The notes below the pieces were generated by a model, which made no database searches, was not told the origin of the DNA, and was given only the letters and a program-made list of their open reading frames with translations. A stretch of DNA of 64,000 nucleotides from GCA-2687025 sp964473525 (GTDB lineage: Bacteria > Poribacteria > WGA-4E > GCA-2687025): contig CAYYPK010000004.1 of assembly GCA_964473525.1 (NCBI GenBank), positions 1-64,000 of the forward strand. The letters run 5' to 3'. Positions within the stretch are counted from its first letter, which is position 1, and every line of letters starts with the position of its first letter. The translations under genes and the position numbers were made by a program. Below, piece after piece: positions 44,953 to 52,871 of this stretch.

Positions 44953-45654
44953 ATGGAGCTGAAGCCGAGCACGATCTGGGCACCGGCTCTTCTAGGGGCG
45001 GTCTTCCTTGTCCTAACTGCGGTCGGATGTCAAGGCGAGGACGATGGACTGCAGCGCCCTGCCGAGATCGTCGCCCGCGAGCAGCGCCCAGCGACCTGGC
45101 CGGGCAGCTACATGTACGGTCAGGAAGAACGCCTGCAGTTCGACAGGGACCCCGGCCGGGTCTTACTCACCGATGTTGAGACTGCCTCGACGACGGAGGT
45201 AGCGGGCGAGGGGGCAATGCGAGCGTTCTTCGTCGTCAGCTCGCTAGTTGCGCTGACGTGGGATGACGGCGGGGCGGCAACGCTCGCGTACGATCCACTC
45301 ATTGTTCCCGAGTGGTCGGCGCCTGGGTTCGATTACGTGTTCCCCGAGCGCGGGGTGAAGGCTGTGTCCTTTGCTGAGCTGACGAGGCGCGGCGTCATTT
45401 TCGACGTAGAACCGGCGTTCGAGGATCCGCGATTCATGCTGCCTCGCATCGAGGTGTTGCGCGCGGAAATATCCTCTGCGAGTGGCGACACGTGGACACC
45501 AGAGCTATTCACCAACCGCGCCCGCCTGAAGCTGCTCAACGACCCCGAGCACCCTTACGAGCGTGGCGAGACGTATAGAGCGTACGTCGAGCTTGCCTAC
45601 CCGTTCGTCAAGGGGTCCTACACGATCGCGGAGGCGGAGTTCACACCAGAATGA
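44953..45654 (+). CDS. Tandem lipoprotein paralogue 1 (Ig-like)
   Basis: 233 residues from ATG 44953. A lipoprotein signal ends at TAVGC. The mature protein is beta-rich, with YMYGQEERLQFDRDPGRV, AGEGAMRAFFVVSS, LTWDDGGAATLAYDPL and a C-terminal YERGETYRAYVELAYPF strand pair before the EFTPE end. The first half resembles an Ig-like fold domain (SbsA/Big-like). Five further copies follow. It shares long stretches with copy 2, for example AGEG-MRAFFVVSSLV and LAYDPLIVPEWS. No catalytic motif, so a binding or structural role at the envelope is suggested. Function unknown. Confidence 0.8.
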   Translation: MELKPSTIWAPALLGAVFLVLTAVGCQGEDDGLQRPAEIVAREQRPATWPGSYMYGQEERLQFDRDPGRVLLTDVETASTTEVAGEGAMRAFFVVSSLVALTWDDGGAATLAYDPLIVPEWSAPGFDYVFPERGVKAVSFAELTRRGVIFDVEPAFEDPRFMLPRIEVLRAEISSASGDTWTPELFTNRARLKLLNDPEHPYERGETYRAYVELAYPFVKGSYTIAEAEFTPE

Positions 45655-45693
45655 ATCGGCCGCCTGGGGCACGCGACGTGGAGAGGACGGTAC

Positions 45694-46398
45694 ATGCTGC
45701 GCGCGCATGGTGTGACATCGGCCTGGATCCTACTGTGGGCGGCGCTGATCGTGCTGACCACCACGGCGGGATGTCAGCACGGCAGCGACGACCTTCCGCG
45801 ACATGCGGAGATCGTTGCGCGTGAGCAACGCCCAGCGACATGGCCGGACTCCTTCCTGCTAGGTCAGGAGGAGCGCCTACGGTCCGACCGAGACCCCGGT
45901 CTGGTATTGCTCACAGACGTTGAGTCCGGCTCGACGAGAGAGGTGGCAGGCGAGGGGGTCATGCGAGCGTTCTTCGTCGTCAGCTCGTTAGTTACACTGA
46001 CGTGGGATGGCGGCGGGGCGGCAACGCTCGCGTACGATCCACTCATTGTCCCCGAGTGGTCCGTACCCGGGTTCGATTACGTGTTCCCGGCGCGCGGCGT
46101 GACAGTCGTGCCCCTTGATGACCTGACGAAGCGCGGCATCATCATTGAGGCGAGGCCGGCGTTCGAAGACGCGAGGTACATGCTGCCGCGCGTCGAGGTG
46201 TTGCGCGCGGAGATATCCTCTGCGAGCGGCAACATGTGGAAGCCAGAACTGTCCGTCAACCGCGCCCGACTCAAACTGCTTAACGACCCAGGGAACCCCT
46301 ACGAGCGTGGCGAAACCTATCGAGCGTTCGTCGACCTAGCCTACCCGTTCGCGAAGGGCATGCATCTGCCGGTCGAAATCGAATTCACGCCCGAGTGA
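45694..46398 (+). CDS. Tandem lipoprotein paralogue 2
   Basis: 234 residues from ATG 45694, GGAGAGG upstream; lipobox TTAGC. It is closest to copy 1 throughout (QRPATWP, FFVVSSLV-LTWD, LKLLNDP, YERGETYRAFVDLAYPF) and forms a subgroup with it. The gap to copy 1 is only 39 bp. Copies 1 and 2 share the middle VPEWS-PGFDYVFP block that copies 3-6 lack. Confidence 0.8.
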   Translation: MLRAHGVTSAWILLWAALIVLTTTAGCQHGSDDLPRHAEIVAREQRPATWPDSFLLGQEERLRSDRDPGLVLLTDVESGSTREVAGEGVMRAFFVVSSLVTLTWDGGGAATLAYDPLIVPEWSVPGFDYVFPARGVTVVPLDDLTKRGIIIEARPAFEDARYMLPRVEVLRAEISSASGNMWKPELSVNRARLKLLNDPGNPYERGETYRAFVDLAYPFAKGMHLPVEIEFTPE

Positions 46399-46496
46399 TC
46401 CGCCTGACCGGATGGCGTGGCAGCGGCCACCAGTCAGACGTCACATGCTCCTCGCGAAGTAGGCAACGTCTGGTACGACTGCCTGGAGGGGATTCG

Positions 46497-47204
46497 ATGC
46501 TGGTTGGACGCCGCAGGCAGCAGGGCGTGTTCCATCCTGCCATCGGTCTGCTTCTGCTGATCGTGGCGTGTGGCGAGAGTGACGACGTAGACACGCCTAC
46601 TGATCCTCCCGCAGAGGTAGTTGCGGTGTCTTCGCGCCGGGGTACCATCGACTACTACTTCTACGGCGAGGAGCTTCAGCTGACGTTTGACAGCGACCCT
46701 GGGAACGTGGAAGTCGTCTACTACAAGAGCAATCTAGACGTAGGCGTGGCTGGTGAGGGTACGACGCGAGCGTTCCTAGTGTTGTCCTCGCGCGGGGATT
46801 TCACGTGGGAGCGGGGCGGGGCGCTAGCGCTGGAGTTCGAGCCTCTAATGTCCGGCCAGATCCAGCCACCCATAACCAAGGGGCCACGCTTCCCTTCGCC
46901 AGGGGCCACCGGCGTGTCGGTCGAGGAGCTGATGCGGCGCGGCGTCTCCTTCCGTGTCGGCCCGCCGTTCCACCCCGTAGGCAAGCTGATTTCGCCTTTG
47001 CGGATGTCGGACGCCACCATCACCGCATCAGACGGACGGAGTTGGCATCCCCAAGCTGTCACGGAACTCGACAGGATCACGTTGGCGAGCGACCCTGAGA
47101 ACCCGTTCTTGGGAGGCCAGAGCTATGTGGTCCGCATCGACATCTGGCTGACGTACTCCCCTACGGATCTGAGTCCTATCAGGATCGAGTTCGCCACCGA
47201 ATGA
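46497..47204 (+). CDS. Tandem lipoprotein paralogue 3
   Basis: 235 residues from ATG 46497 (GGAGGGGATTCG upstream); lipobox LLIVAC. The conserved core reads YYFYGEELQLTFDSDPGNV and YYKSNLDVGVAGEGTTRAF, then LVLSSRGDFTWERGG. The second half has PPFHPVGKLISPLRMSD and TASDGRSWHPQ and ends IRIEFATE. It is nearly identical to copy 4 in the first half but diverges in the second half. The upstream ~60 nt are also shared with copy 4 (see findings). Confidence 0.82.
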   Translation: MLVGRRRQQGVFHPAIGLLLLIVACGESDDVDTPTDPPAEVVAVSSRRGTIDYYFYGEELQLTFDSDPGNVEVVYYKSNLDVGVAGEGTTRAFLVLSSRGDFTWERGGALALEFEPLMSGQIQPPITKGPRFPSPGATGVSVEELMRRGVSFRVGPPFHPVGKLISPLRMSDATITASDGRSWHPQAVTELDRITLASDPENPFLGGQSYVVRIDIWLTYSPTDLSPIRIEFATE

Positions 47205-47379
47205 ACCGGGCCATCCGCGGCAGACCCCTGGCCCTGGCACAACACCCACGGGCATACACGGTCGTCGTCGCGATCGGCTCCCTTGTGTACGAAGTGCGGG
47301 GCCCGCGGTCGGGTCGTCAGACGTCGCATGCTTCTGACGAAGTAGGCAACGTCTGCTACGAATGCTTGGAGAGGATTCG

Positions 47380-48084
47380 ATGCTGGTTGGACCCCAGAGG
47401 CAGCAGGACGTGTTTCATCCTGCTATCGGTCTACTTCTGCTGATAGCGGCATGTGGCGAGAGTAACGACGTAGACACGCCTACTGACCCTCCCGCAGAGG
47501 TAGTTGTGGTGTCTTCGCGCCGAGGTTCCATCGACTACTACTTCTACGGCGAGGAGCTTGAACTGACGTTTGACAGCGACCCTGGGAACGTGGAAGTTGT
47601 CTACTACAAGAGCAATCTAGACGTAGGCGTGGCTGGTGAGGGTACGACGCGAGCGTTCCTTGTGCTGTCCTCGCGCGGTGATTTCACGTGGGACCGAGGC
47701 GGATCGCTCACGTTGGAGTTCAACCCACTGTACTCTGGACAGCTACAGCCTCCAGGCGTTGGGTCGGAGTTTCCCAAAGACGGGGCGACCGAGGTCTCGC
47801 CCGCGGAGCTGATGGCACGCGGCGTTTCCCTTCGTGTCAGTCCGCCGTTCCATCCCGTGGGTCGGACAATCTCGCCACTGCAGATGTCCGAGGCGACGAT
47901 TACGGCATCCGACGGCAGGTCGTGGCGGCCGGAAGCGGTTACAGACTTCGATCGGCTGACGCTCCTCAGCGAACCAAGCAACCCCTTCCTCGCTGGCCAG
48001 AGGTACATCGTGGAGTTGGACGTGTGGCTCACCGCATCCACGACGGATCTGAATGAGGTGCGCATCGAGTTCGAGACGGAATAG
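47380..48084 (+). CDS. Tandem lipoprotein paralogue 4
   Basis: 234 residues from ATG 47380 (GGAGAGGATTCG upstream); lipobox LLIAAC. The N-terminal half is almost the same as copy 3 (DTPTDPPAEVV, YYFYGEELELTFDSDPGNV). The C-terminal half is clearly diverged (PAELMARGVSLRVSPPF, IRIEFETE), so the pair is a mosaic. The leader DNA carrying AGTAGGCAACGTCTG is repeated ahead of copies 3 and 4. Confidence 0.82.
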   Translation: MLVGPQRQQDVFHPAIGLLLLIAACGESNDVDTPTDPPAEVVVVSSRRGSIDYYFYGEELELTFDSDPGNVEVVYYKSNLDVGVAGEGTTRAFLVLSSRGDFTWDRGGSLTLEFNPLYSGQLQPPGVGSEFPKDGATEVSPAELMARGVSLRVSPPFHPVGRTISPLQMSEATITASDGRSWRPEAVTDFDRLTLLSEPSNPFLAGQRYIVELDVWLTASTTDLNEVRIEFETE

Positions 48085-48181
48085 CTCGTAGCACGGCGAT
48101 CACTGGTGTGGGGCCGCGCGCGCCCTCCTTGGGGAATCGATGACCGAATGTACGAGTCGCAAAGCGTAGACCAGATGCGCA

Positions 48182-48292
48182 CACTGGGGCGGCCGCAACG
48201 AGCTTGGCGAGGCGGTAGCAAGCGGCGTCTACATCTACGAGATCCGCGCCGGTGAGGAGACCGTCACTCGACGCATGCTGCTGGCCAAGTAG
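48182..48292 (+). pseudogene. Relic of a FlgD/T9SS-like sorting tail
   Basis: Thirty-six codons ending at TAG read HWGGRNELGEAVASGVYIY, then EIRAGEETVTRRMLLAK. This matches the end of the protease gene's tail (VHWDGRNARGEAVASGTYV, MVLNK) and of the protein at 57469. Its upstream NPFNPETW portion is missing and no start or in-frame gene precedes it. It is therefore the remaining 3' end of a lost secreted-protein gene, situated between copies 4 and 5 of the lipoprotein array. Confidence 0.9.
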
Positions 48293-48347
48293 AAGCGGGC
48301 CAGCGATTTCCGGTGTTCGTCGCTGGCAGCTACGAGGAGTAGACCAC

Positions 48348-49034
48348 ATGGGGTATCAGGCGGATCGCTACCGATGGCTCGGTTCGTGGAGCATTGCATG
48401 GTTGTGCGCTTTTCTTTCTGCCTGTTGGGAGGCAGAGCCGCCGGCGTCTCCTCCCGAAATCGCCCACGTTCGGAATCCCTGGCGACGGCAACCTGAATTC
48501 TTCGTGTACGGCATGGAGATCACCGTGGAATTCGATCGCGATCCCGGCCTGGTTCAGGTTACGTACAACGGCGCGGTCGGCCCGTCTGCCATAGGCGAGG
48601 GAACCGAGCGCGTGTTCGCGGTGTTGGGCGAGGAGGTGACACTCACGTGGGATGGTGGAACGGCGGACTTCGAATACTACCCTCTCTTCGAGCCTGACCA
48701 CGGCCCAATGCTCGCGAGTACCCGTCCACCCGCTGACGGAACGCCCATTCTCGCTTCGGTGGCGAACACGGAAGGCATCGCCCTGCACTATGATGCTCCG
48801 TTGTGGGATCCCGACCGCGTTTTCCAACTCTGGGAGTTCACCGTCGAGGTCACCAACTCGCGCGGCGTGGTCTGGAACCCCGATCTGACACACGAGGGCC
48901 GCGACGTGGTCGTGAGACCGCCCGCCGGTCAAGCCTTCCAGGCCGGTGAGACATACACCATCACAGCCATGGGAGGCCTTGTGCACAGAGGCTGGTTCCC
49001 CTTCTCCGACGAGATCACGTTCACCTTCGAGTAG
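48348..49034 (+). CDS. Tandem lipoprotein paralogue 5 (divergent)
   Basis: 228 residues from ATG 48348 with GAGGAG upstream; lipobox FLSAC (MGYQADRYRW start). It keeps the array's plan (VYGMEITVEFDRDPGLV, IGEGTERVFAVLG, LTWDGGTADFEYYPLF, AGETYTITAMG) but lacks the YKSNLDVGV core and ends ITFTFE. It is the most divergent copy. Its C-terminal part is the closest match of the relic at 49789. The next copy starts 5 nt after its stop. Confidence 0.78.
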   Translation: MGYQADRYRWLGSWSIAWLCAFLSACWEAEPPASPPEIAHVRNPWRRQPEFFVYGMEITVEFDRDPGLVQVTYNGAVGPSAIGEGTERVFAVLGEEVTLTWDGGTADFEYYPLFEPDHGPMLASTRPPADGTPILASVANTEGIALHYDAPLWDPDRVFQLWEFTVEVTNSRGVVWNPDLTHEGRDVVVRPPAGQAFQAGETYTITAMGGLVHRGWFPFSDEITFTFE

Positions 49035-49038
49035 ACGC

Positions 49039-49755
49039 ATGCTGGGCCGCCCGTTTCTGGCCTCCGGGCTCACCATCGCAGCCGCTGTGTTGGCGGCCTG
49101 CGCCTGCCTCTCAGGGTGTGGCGGCGCCTCGGACGCGCCTCTTCCCGTGCCCGACCCCGCCGCGCAGGTCATCGCTCTCACGTCAAGCCGTGGTTCCGAC
49201 GACCACTACACGTATGGGCAAGAGTGGCGCCTGACGTTCGATCGCGATCCAGGGGCTGTGCACGTCGTCTACTACAAGAGCAACCTTGATGTTGGCGTAG
49301 CGGGCGAGGGGCTGACGCGCGCGTTCCTCGTCCTGTCGTCACGCGCCGATTTTTCCTGGGAGCGAGGCGGCGCCCTCACTCTTGAGTTTGAGCCGCTGAT
49401 CTTCGGACAGATAGGCGCCCCGTTCGTCGTAGGGCCTCGGTTCCCTGAGCATGTTGGGGCCGAGGTGGAACCAGCGGCGGTGATGAAGCGCGGCGTGTCC
49501 TTCCACGTGCGGCCTCCCATCCACCCCGTGGGGAGGATGATCTCACCGGTTCAGATGTCCGACCCACTCGTCACCGCTTCGGATGGCCGGTCCTGGAGCC
49601 CGCAGGTAGCCACGGAGTTCGACAAGGTGACGCTGCTGAGTGACTCCGACACCCCGTACCTCCCCAGCCAGACGTACCGGGTCGAGGTCGACATGTGGCT
49701 GACGGCGTCGCCCCAGGATCTGAACAAGGTGCACATCGAGTTCGCCACCGAATGA
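49039..49755 (+). CDS. Tandem lipoprotein paralogue 6
   Basis: 238 residues from ATG 49039, four nt after the stop of copy 5; lipobox CLSGC. It contains YTYGQEWRLTFDRDPGAV, YYKSNLDVGVAGEGLTRAF, FSWERGGALTLEFEPL and HPVGRMISPVQMSD, and ends VHIEFATE. It belongs with copies 3-4. The stop-to-start junction with copy 5 (TAGACGCATG) is repeated after the relic at 49789. Confidence 0.82.
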   Translation: MLGRPFLASGLTIAAAVLAACACLSGCGGASDAPLPVPDPAAQVIALTSSRGSDDHYTYGQEWRLTFDRDPGAVHVVYYKSNLDVGVAGEGLTRAFLVLSSRADFSWERGGALTLEFEPLIFGQIGAPFVVGPRFPEHVGAEVEPAAVMKRGVSFHVRPPIHPVGRMISPVQMSDPLVTASDGRSWSPQVATEFDKVTLLSDSDTPYLPSQTYRVEVDMWLTASPQDLNKVHIEFATE

Positions 49756-49788
49756 ACAGCGGATGATCCTGGAACCGCCTGCTGGGTC

Positions 49789-49910
49789 GTGTTCCTGCGT
49801 GGCGAGACCTATACTGCGATCGTGTTGTCCCGCAGCGCTTTGGGAACTGGTTCGACTTCCCCGACGAACTCCAGTTCGCCTTTGAGTAGACGCATGGTGG
49901 GCAGTCGGCT
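49789..49910 (+). pseudogene. Frameshifted relic of a seventh lipoprotein copy
   Basis: The reading frame at 49789 gives VFLRGETYTAIVLS, then slips one frame near 49845; the next frame gives NWFDFPDELQFAFE-stop at 49887-49889. Copy 5 ends FQAGETYTITAMG...GWFPFSDEITFTFE, so these are its equivalents. The downstream GTAGACGCATGGTGGGC repeats the copy 5/copy 6 junction. A decayed duplicate of the copy 5-6 end is the simplest reading. Confidence 0.85.
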
Positions 49911-49964
49911 CGCAACGCTGGAGTTCGGGCGGCCCCGTTCGGGCTCGTCTGCCCATGCCACCCG

Positions 49965-50855
49965 TTATTCGGATGTGGATATAGTCAGATCGTCGATCCA
50001 GATCGTCTGAGCGTGCGGGACGCCAGGGCCGAAGTAGGGCGCCATCAGGAACTGGTTGATCTTCATGTCGGGGTGCGCTCCCGTGCGGAAGACCACGTCG
50101 CGGAAGTCCATGATGAGTTCGCCGTCGAACCAATACTGGATGATTCCGTCGCGCTGACCGATGCCGTCGGCGACGCTGTTGAGCTGCAGCCGCGCCTTGA
50201 CGTGATGCCAGTCGCCCTTGTATCTCGGCCCTGGCTCGTCGCCGAAATAGACTCCGCCGGGCTCCCAGTGCTTGCCGTTCCGGTGTACGTCGCCAGCGCG
50301 GTAGAAGTCGCCAGGACCATAGCCGTCTGAGTCACCGTTCCCGCCCGCCACGGATCGCCGCTCCGTCACGCCGACGAGATCCTCGCCGAGGCGTGCTTCG
50401 TCGATGTTGCGTCCATCCTGGATCGCAATCCGCGGCACGCCACGGACGACCTCGATATAGAACGTCAGGTGGGTGTATGCAGGCCCGACGAAGGCGTCGT
50501 CCGCTGTCGTGAGGAAGTGGAACTCGTGAGGGTGCCAGTTGACGCCCGTCCACTCCCAGTTGTCGCTGTGCTTCATGTGGAAGTTGAGCGTGATATCCTC
50601 GACGGGTGGGATGCGGACGCGCCCCCCGCCGCCGGTCGGGCCGACGTCACCAGCTTTCTCCCATCGCCACACGCACGAACTGCCACCGGGATCGACGCTC
50701 TCCTCGTCCGTGAGCCCCATGCCGGGGTCGTCGTACCAGCCGCGTGACCCCCAGTCGGCGTCATCGAACGGTTCGTGAAATAGCATCGTCTGCGCGGAGG
50801 CAGACAGGCATACCGTGACCAGGGCTGTGGCGACTGCGGAGACACGTCCTGTCAT
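49965..50855 (-). CDS. Secreted jelly-roll protein, PL14/alginate-lyase-like
   Basis: 296 residues from ATG 50855. A signal peptide (1-21, ending SASA) is followed by a beta-jelly-roll. HFKHSDNWEW-like LNFHMKHSDNW, FHFLTTADDAF, YKGDWHHVKARLQLNS and IQYWFDGELIMDFRDVVFR resemble family 14 polysaccharide lyases and related LamG-like folds. It likely binds or cleaves a uronic-acid polysaccharide outside the cell, which would feed the UxuA branch. Catalytic residues could not be fixed, so enzyme activity is inferred. Confidence 0.6.
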   Translation of the reverse strand: MTGRVSAVATALVTVCLSASAQTMLFHEPFDDADWGSRGWYDDPGMGLTDEESVDPGGSSCVWRWEKAGDVGPTGGGGRVRIPPVEDITLNFHMKHSDNWEWTGVNWHPHEFHFLTTADDAFVGPAYTHLTFYIEVVRGVPRIAIQDGRNIDEARLGEDLVGVTERRSVAGGNGDSDGYGPGDFYRAGDVHRNGKHWEPGGVYFGDEPGPRYKGDWHHVKARLQLNSVADGIGQRDGIIQYWFDGELIMDFRDVVFRTGAHPDMKINQFLMAPYFGPGVPHAQTIWIDDLTISTSE

Positions 50856-51343
50856 GACGCCGTCCCGATAGAAGATACGACCACGACTGGCGCCGCGTGC
50901 GCCACACTGCCGCTCGCGCACGTCCCATCGTAAGAGGCGACGGAGGCGAGTGTCATGGCTGCTCTCGGCGCTCAAGGTTGGGCATTGAACGGGTTGCGCC
51001 CTACCACGGCGCGCGTGTTCCGTAGCTCCTGCGGGCATGCCTGCCTCGCGCTCGGGGCACCGCGCCGACATAGCGGCGGCGTCTACACGCGATGGTATTG
51101 TGCAGGCGTCGCTCCACGCTGTCATTCTGAGGAGCGAAGCGACGAAGAATCTCGGCGTCCCACTGGGCCAGGAGACTCTTCGCTGCGCTCAGAGTGACAG
51201 ACGGTTAGATGCCGCTCTGTCCATGCCATCACCGGTAGAGAACACCGACATGGCCACAGCCTGCATTGGTGGTATGTTGTTCATATACGACCGCGGCCGA
51301 CCGCTCAGCGTGGCGCGCGTCTGGCAACTCACGAGGGACCGCC
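50856..51343. other. 488-bp intergenic region with a repeat element
   Basis: No gene was found. It lies between the PL14-like protein (minus) and the DUF4234-type protein (plus), so promoters point outward. The inverted-repeat element at 51120-51199 occupies the centre. The remaining DNA shows only spurious open frames with no family resemblance. Confidence 0.7.
51120..51199. repeat. Imperfect inverted-repeat (MITE/REP-like) element
   Basis: TGTCATTCTGAGGAGCGAAG at 51120 continues to CGACGAAGAATCT. The reverse complement of 51173-51199 gives TGTCACTCTGAGCGCAGCGA followed by AGAGTCT. The arms therefore match imperfectly around a ~20-bp middle. The sequence is a well-known dispersed element in several bacterial phyla, recognisable from its spurious translation HSEERSDEESRRP. 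One copy was seen in this window. It could transcribe into a hairpin. Confidence 0.75.
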
Positions 51344-51811
51344 ATGGTGACCAACGACCTTCGGCGATTCAGTGTCGTGCTTCTGATCGTGATCACTCTG
51401 GTCACGTGCGGCATCTTCATACCCATCTGGTTTCTGATGCAGCGTAAGGGGCTCAACCGCCTCAACACGATGGTGCAGCTGAACCACGCCCCTCTGATAT
51501 TCGCGTTGGTAGTTAGCGTCGTCGAGTTACTCGGGGGAGGCATCGCCGCGGAAGACGCTTCCGTCGAGCTTGCGACGTCTCTGCTGAGCCTGATTGCGTC
51601 AGTCGTGATCATCGTGCAGGCGTTTCGCGTCCGGGACATGCTCCACCGGCACTTCGCGAACGAACGCCGCGAAGGGCTGCGCACGCTCATTCGGCCCCAA
51701 CTCTCCGGGCTGGCGACGTTCTTCCTCGGCCCGTGGTACCTACAATACAGGGTCAATATGCTCCTGGATGCGCACACCCCCGGTGAGACGGTCGTCGTGG
51801 AAGAGGAGTAG
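51344..51811 (+). CDS. DUF4234-like small membrane protein
   Basis: 155 residues from ATG 51344 (GAGGGA upstream). The pattern FSVVLLIVITLVTCGIFIP-IWF with MQRKGLNRLN resembles the start of DUF4234 membrane proteins. Two or three further hydrophobic segments follow (LIFALVVSVVELLG, LLSLIASVVIIVQAF), then a soluble C terminus with LATFFLGPWYLQYRVN. It is an inner-membrane protein of unknown function. Confidence 0.72.
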   Translation: MVTNDLRRFSVVLLIVITLVTCGIFIPIWFLMQRKGLNRLNTMVQLNHAPLIFALVVSVVELLGGGIAAEDASVELATSLLSLIASVVIIVQAFRVRDMLHRHFANERREGLRTLIRPQLSGLATFFLGPWYLQYRVNMLLDAHTPGETVVVEEE

Positions 51812-51832
51812 CCCCGGCGGACCGTGTAGACC

Positions 51833-52807
51833 CTATCGAGAGCGCAGTTTCAGCGCTGCCCACGGGAGCCACCTGCGCCCTACGGCCGCCACCGCGAGCT
51901 GACCGCCGCCCAGCCACGAGGGGCCATAGTCCTGTGTCGGTTCGTCCGTCACCCGACGCAGGTTGCCGCCATCCGGGTCCATCGCGTACAGGTTCCAGTC
52001 GCGGTCGCGTCTTGACTCGAACAGGATGGTGGCGCCATCCGGCGACCACGCTGGCTCGCGATCGTGTGCTGGATGGTTCGTGAGTTGGCGCGTGTTTTCG
52101 CCCTCCAGGTCGGAGACGTAGATGTCGGTGGAATCCGCTAGCCACCGCACGTAGGCGAGTTCCCCGCCGTCTGCGGACCATGTCGGCGCACTGCCACCGC
52201 CGGGAATTACCAACTCGCTGCGCTCGGTGCGCGCGTCCACGACAGCGATGCCGTGGAAGGGGCGCACATATGCGATCTTCCCGCCGGTGTGCGCCCACGA
52301 TGGGGACCAAGCCATGTCAGGCCTCCCTTGTAGATCGCGCTCGTCTTGTCCGTCGGCGGTCGACGTGTAGATGCGCGGATCACCGGGAGCGACATAGCGT
52401 ACGAAGGCGAGGTGTTGGCTATCGGGCGACCACGTTGGGTCCATGTCGCCTGCGGGGAAGTCGAACACGCTCTGCTGATTCGCGCCGTCTGCATCCATCG
52501 TCAGAAGAGCCAGGGCGCCATCGCGTATAGAGGCGAAGACGATCCGCTTGCCGTCGGGCGAGCCCTCTGCCCAAGCGGACATAGTGTCGCCGTGCGTCAG
52601 CTGGCGCTTTCCGCTCCCGTCGGGAGCCACGGAGAACACCTGCAGGTGGATGTCGTTGGTCGATATGAAAACGATGCCGGTCGGCAGCCTCGCACCCAGG
52701 CAAGCCGGAGCCAGGAACAGGAAGACGCTCGCGTAAAGCGCCACCCCAGAGGGCGCGCGCAGGACGGGGTCACGGAAGGGACCACGGGACGTCGACGCGC
52801 GGGACAT
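51833..52807 (-). CDS. TolB-like WD40/PD40 beta-propeller protein
   Basis: 324 residues. An N-terminal hydrophobic segment (VALYASVFLFLAPACLGA) acts as a signal sequence. Six blades follow with the TolB-type pattern WSPDSQHLAFVR, WAHTGGKIAYVR, WSADGGELAYVR, WSPDGATILFES. It is predicted to be periplasmic or surface-exposed and probably binds a partner protein or peptide. It lacks the N-terminal domain of classical TolB, so it is a TolB-like propeller only. No Tol-Pal genes are nearby. Confidence 0.8.
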   Translation of the reverse strand: MSRASTSRGPFRDPVLRAPSGVALYASVFLFLAPACLGARLPTGIVFISTNDIHLQVFSVAPDGSGKRQLTHGDTMSAWAEGSPDGKRIVFASIRDGALALLTMDADGANQQSVFDFPAGDMDPTWSPDSQHLAFVRYVAPGDPRIYTSTADGQDERDLQGRPDMAWSPSWAHTGGKIAYVRPFHGIAVVDARTERSELVIPGGGSAPTWSADGGELAYVRWLADSTDIYVSDLEGENTRQLTNHPAHDREPAWSPDGATILFESRRDRDWNLYAMDPDGGNLRRVTDEPTQDYGPSWLGGGQLAVAAVGRRWLPWAALKLRSR

Positions 52808-52871
52808 GTAGCTCTCCCTTCGCTACACCCATTCTCGACGTTCGCTGCCCGGAAGTTCCAGACTGGCGTGA

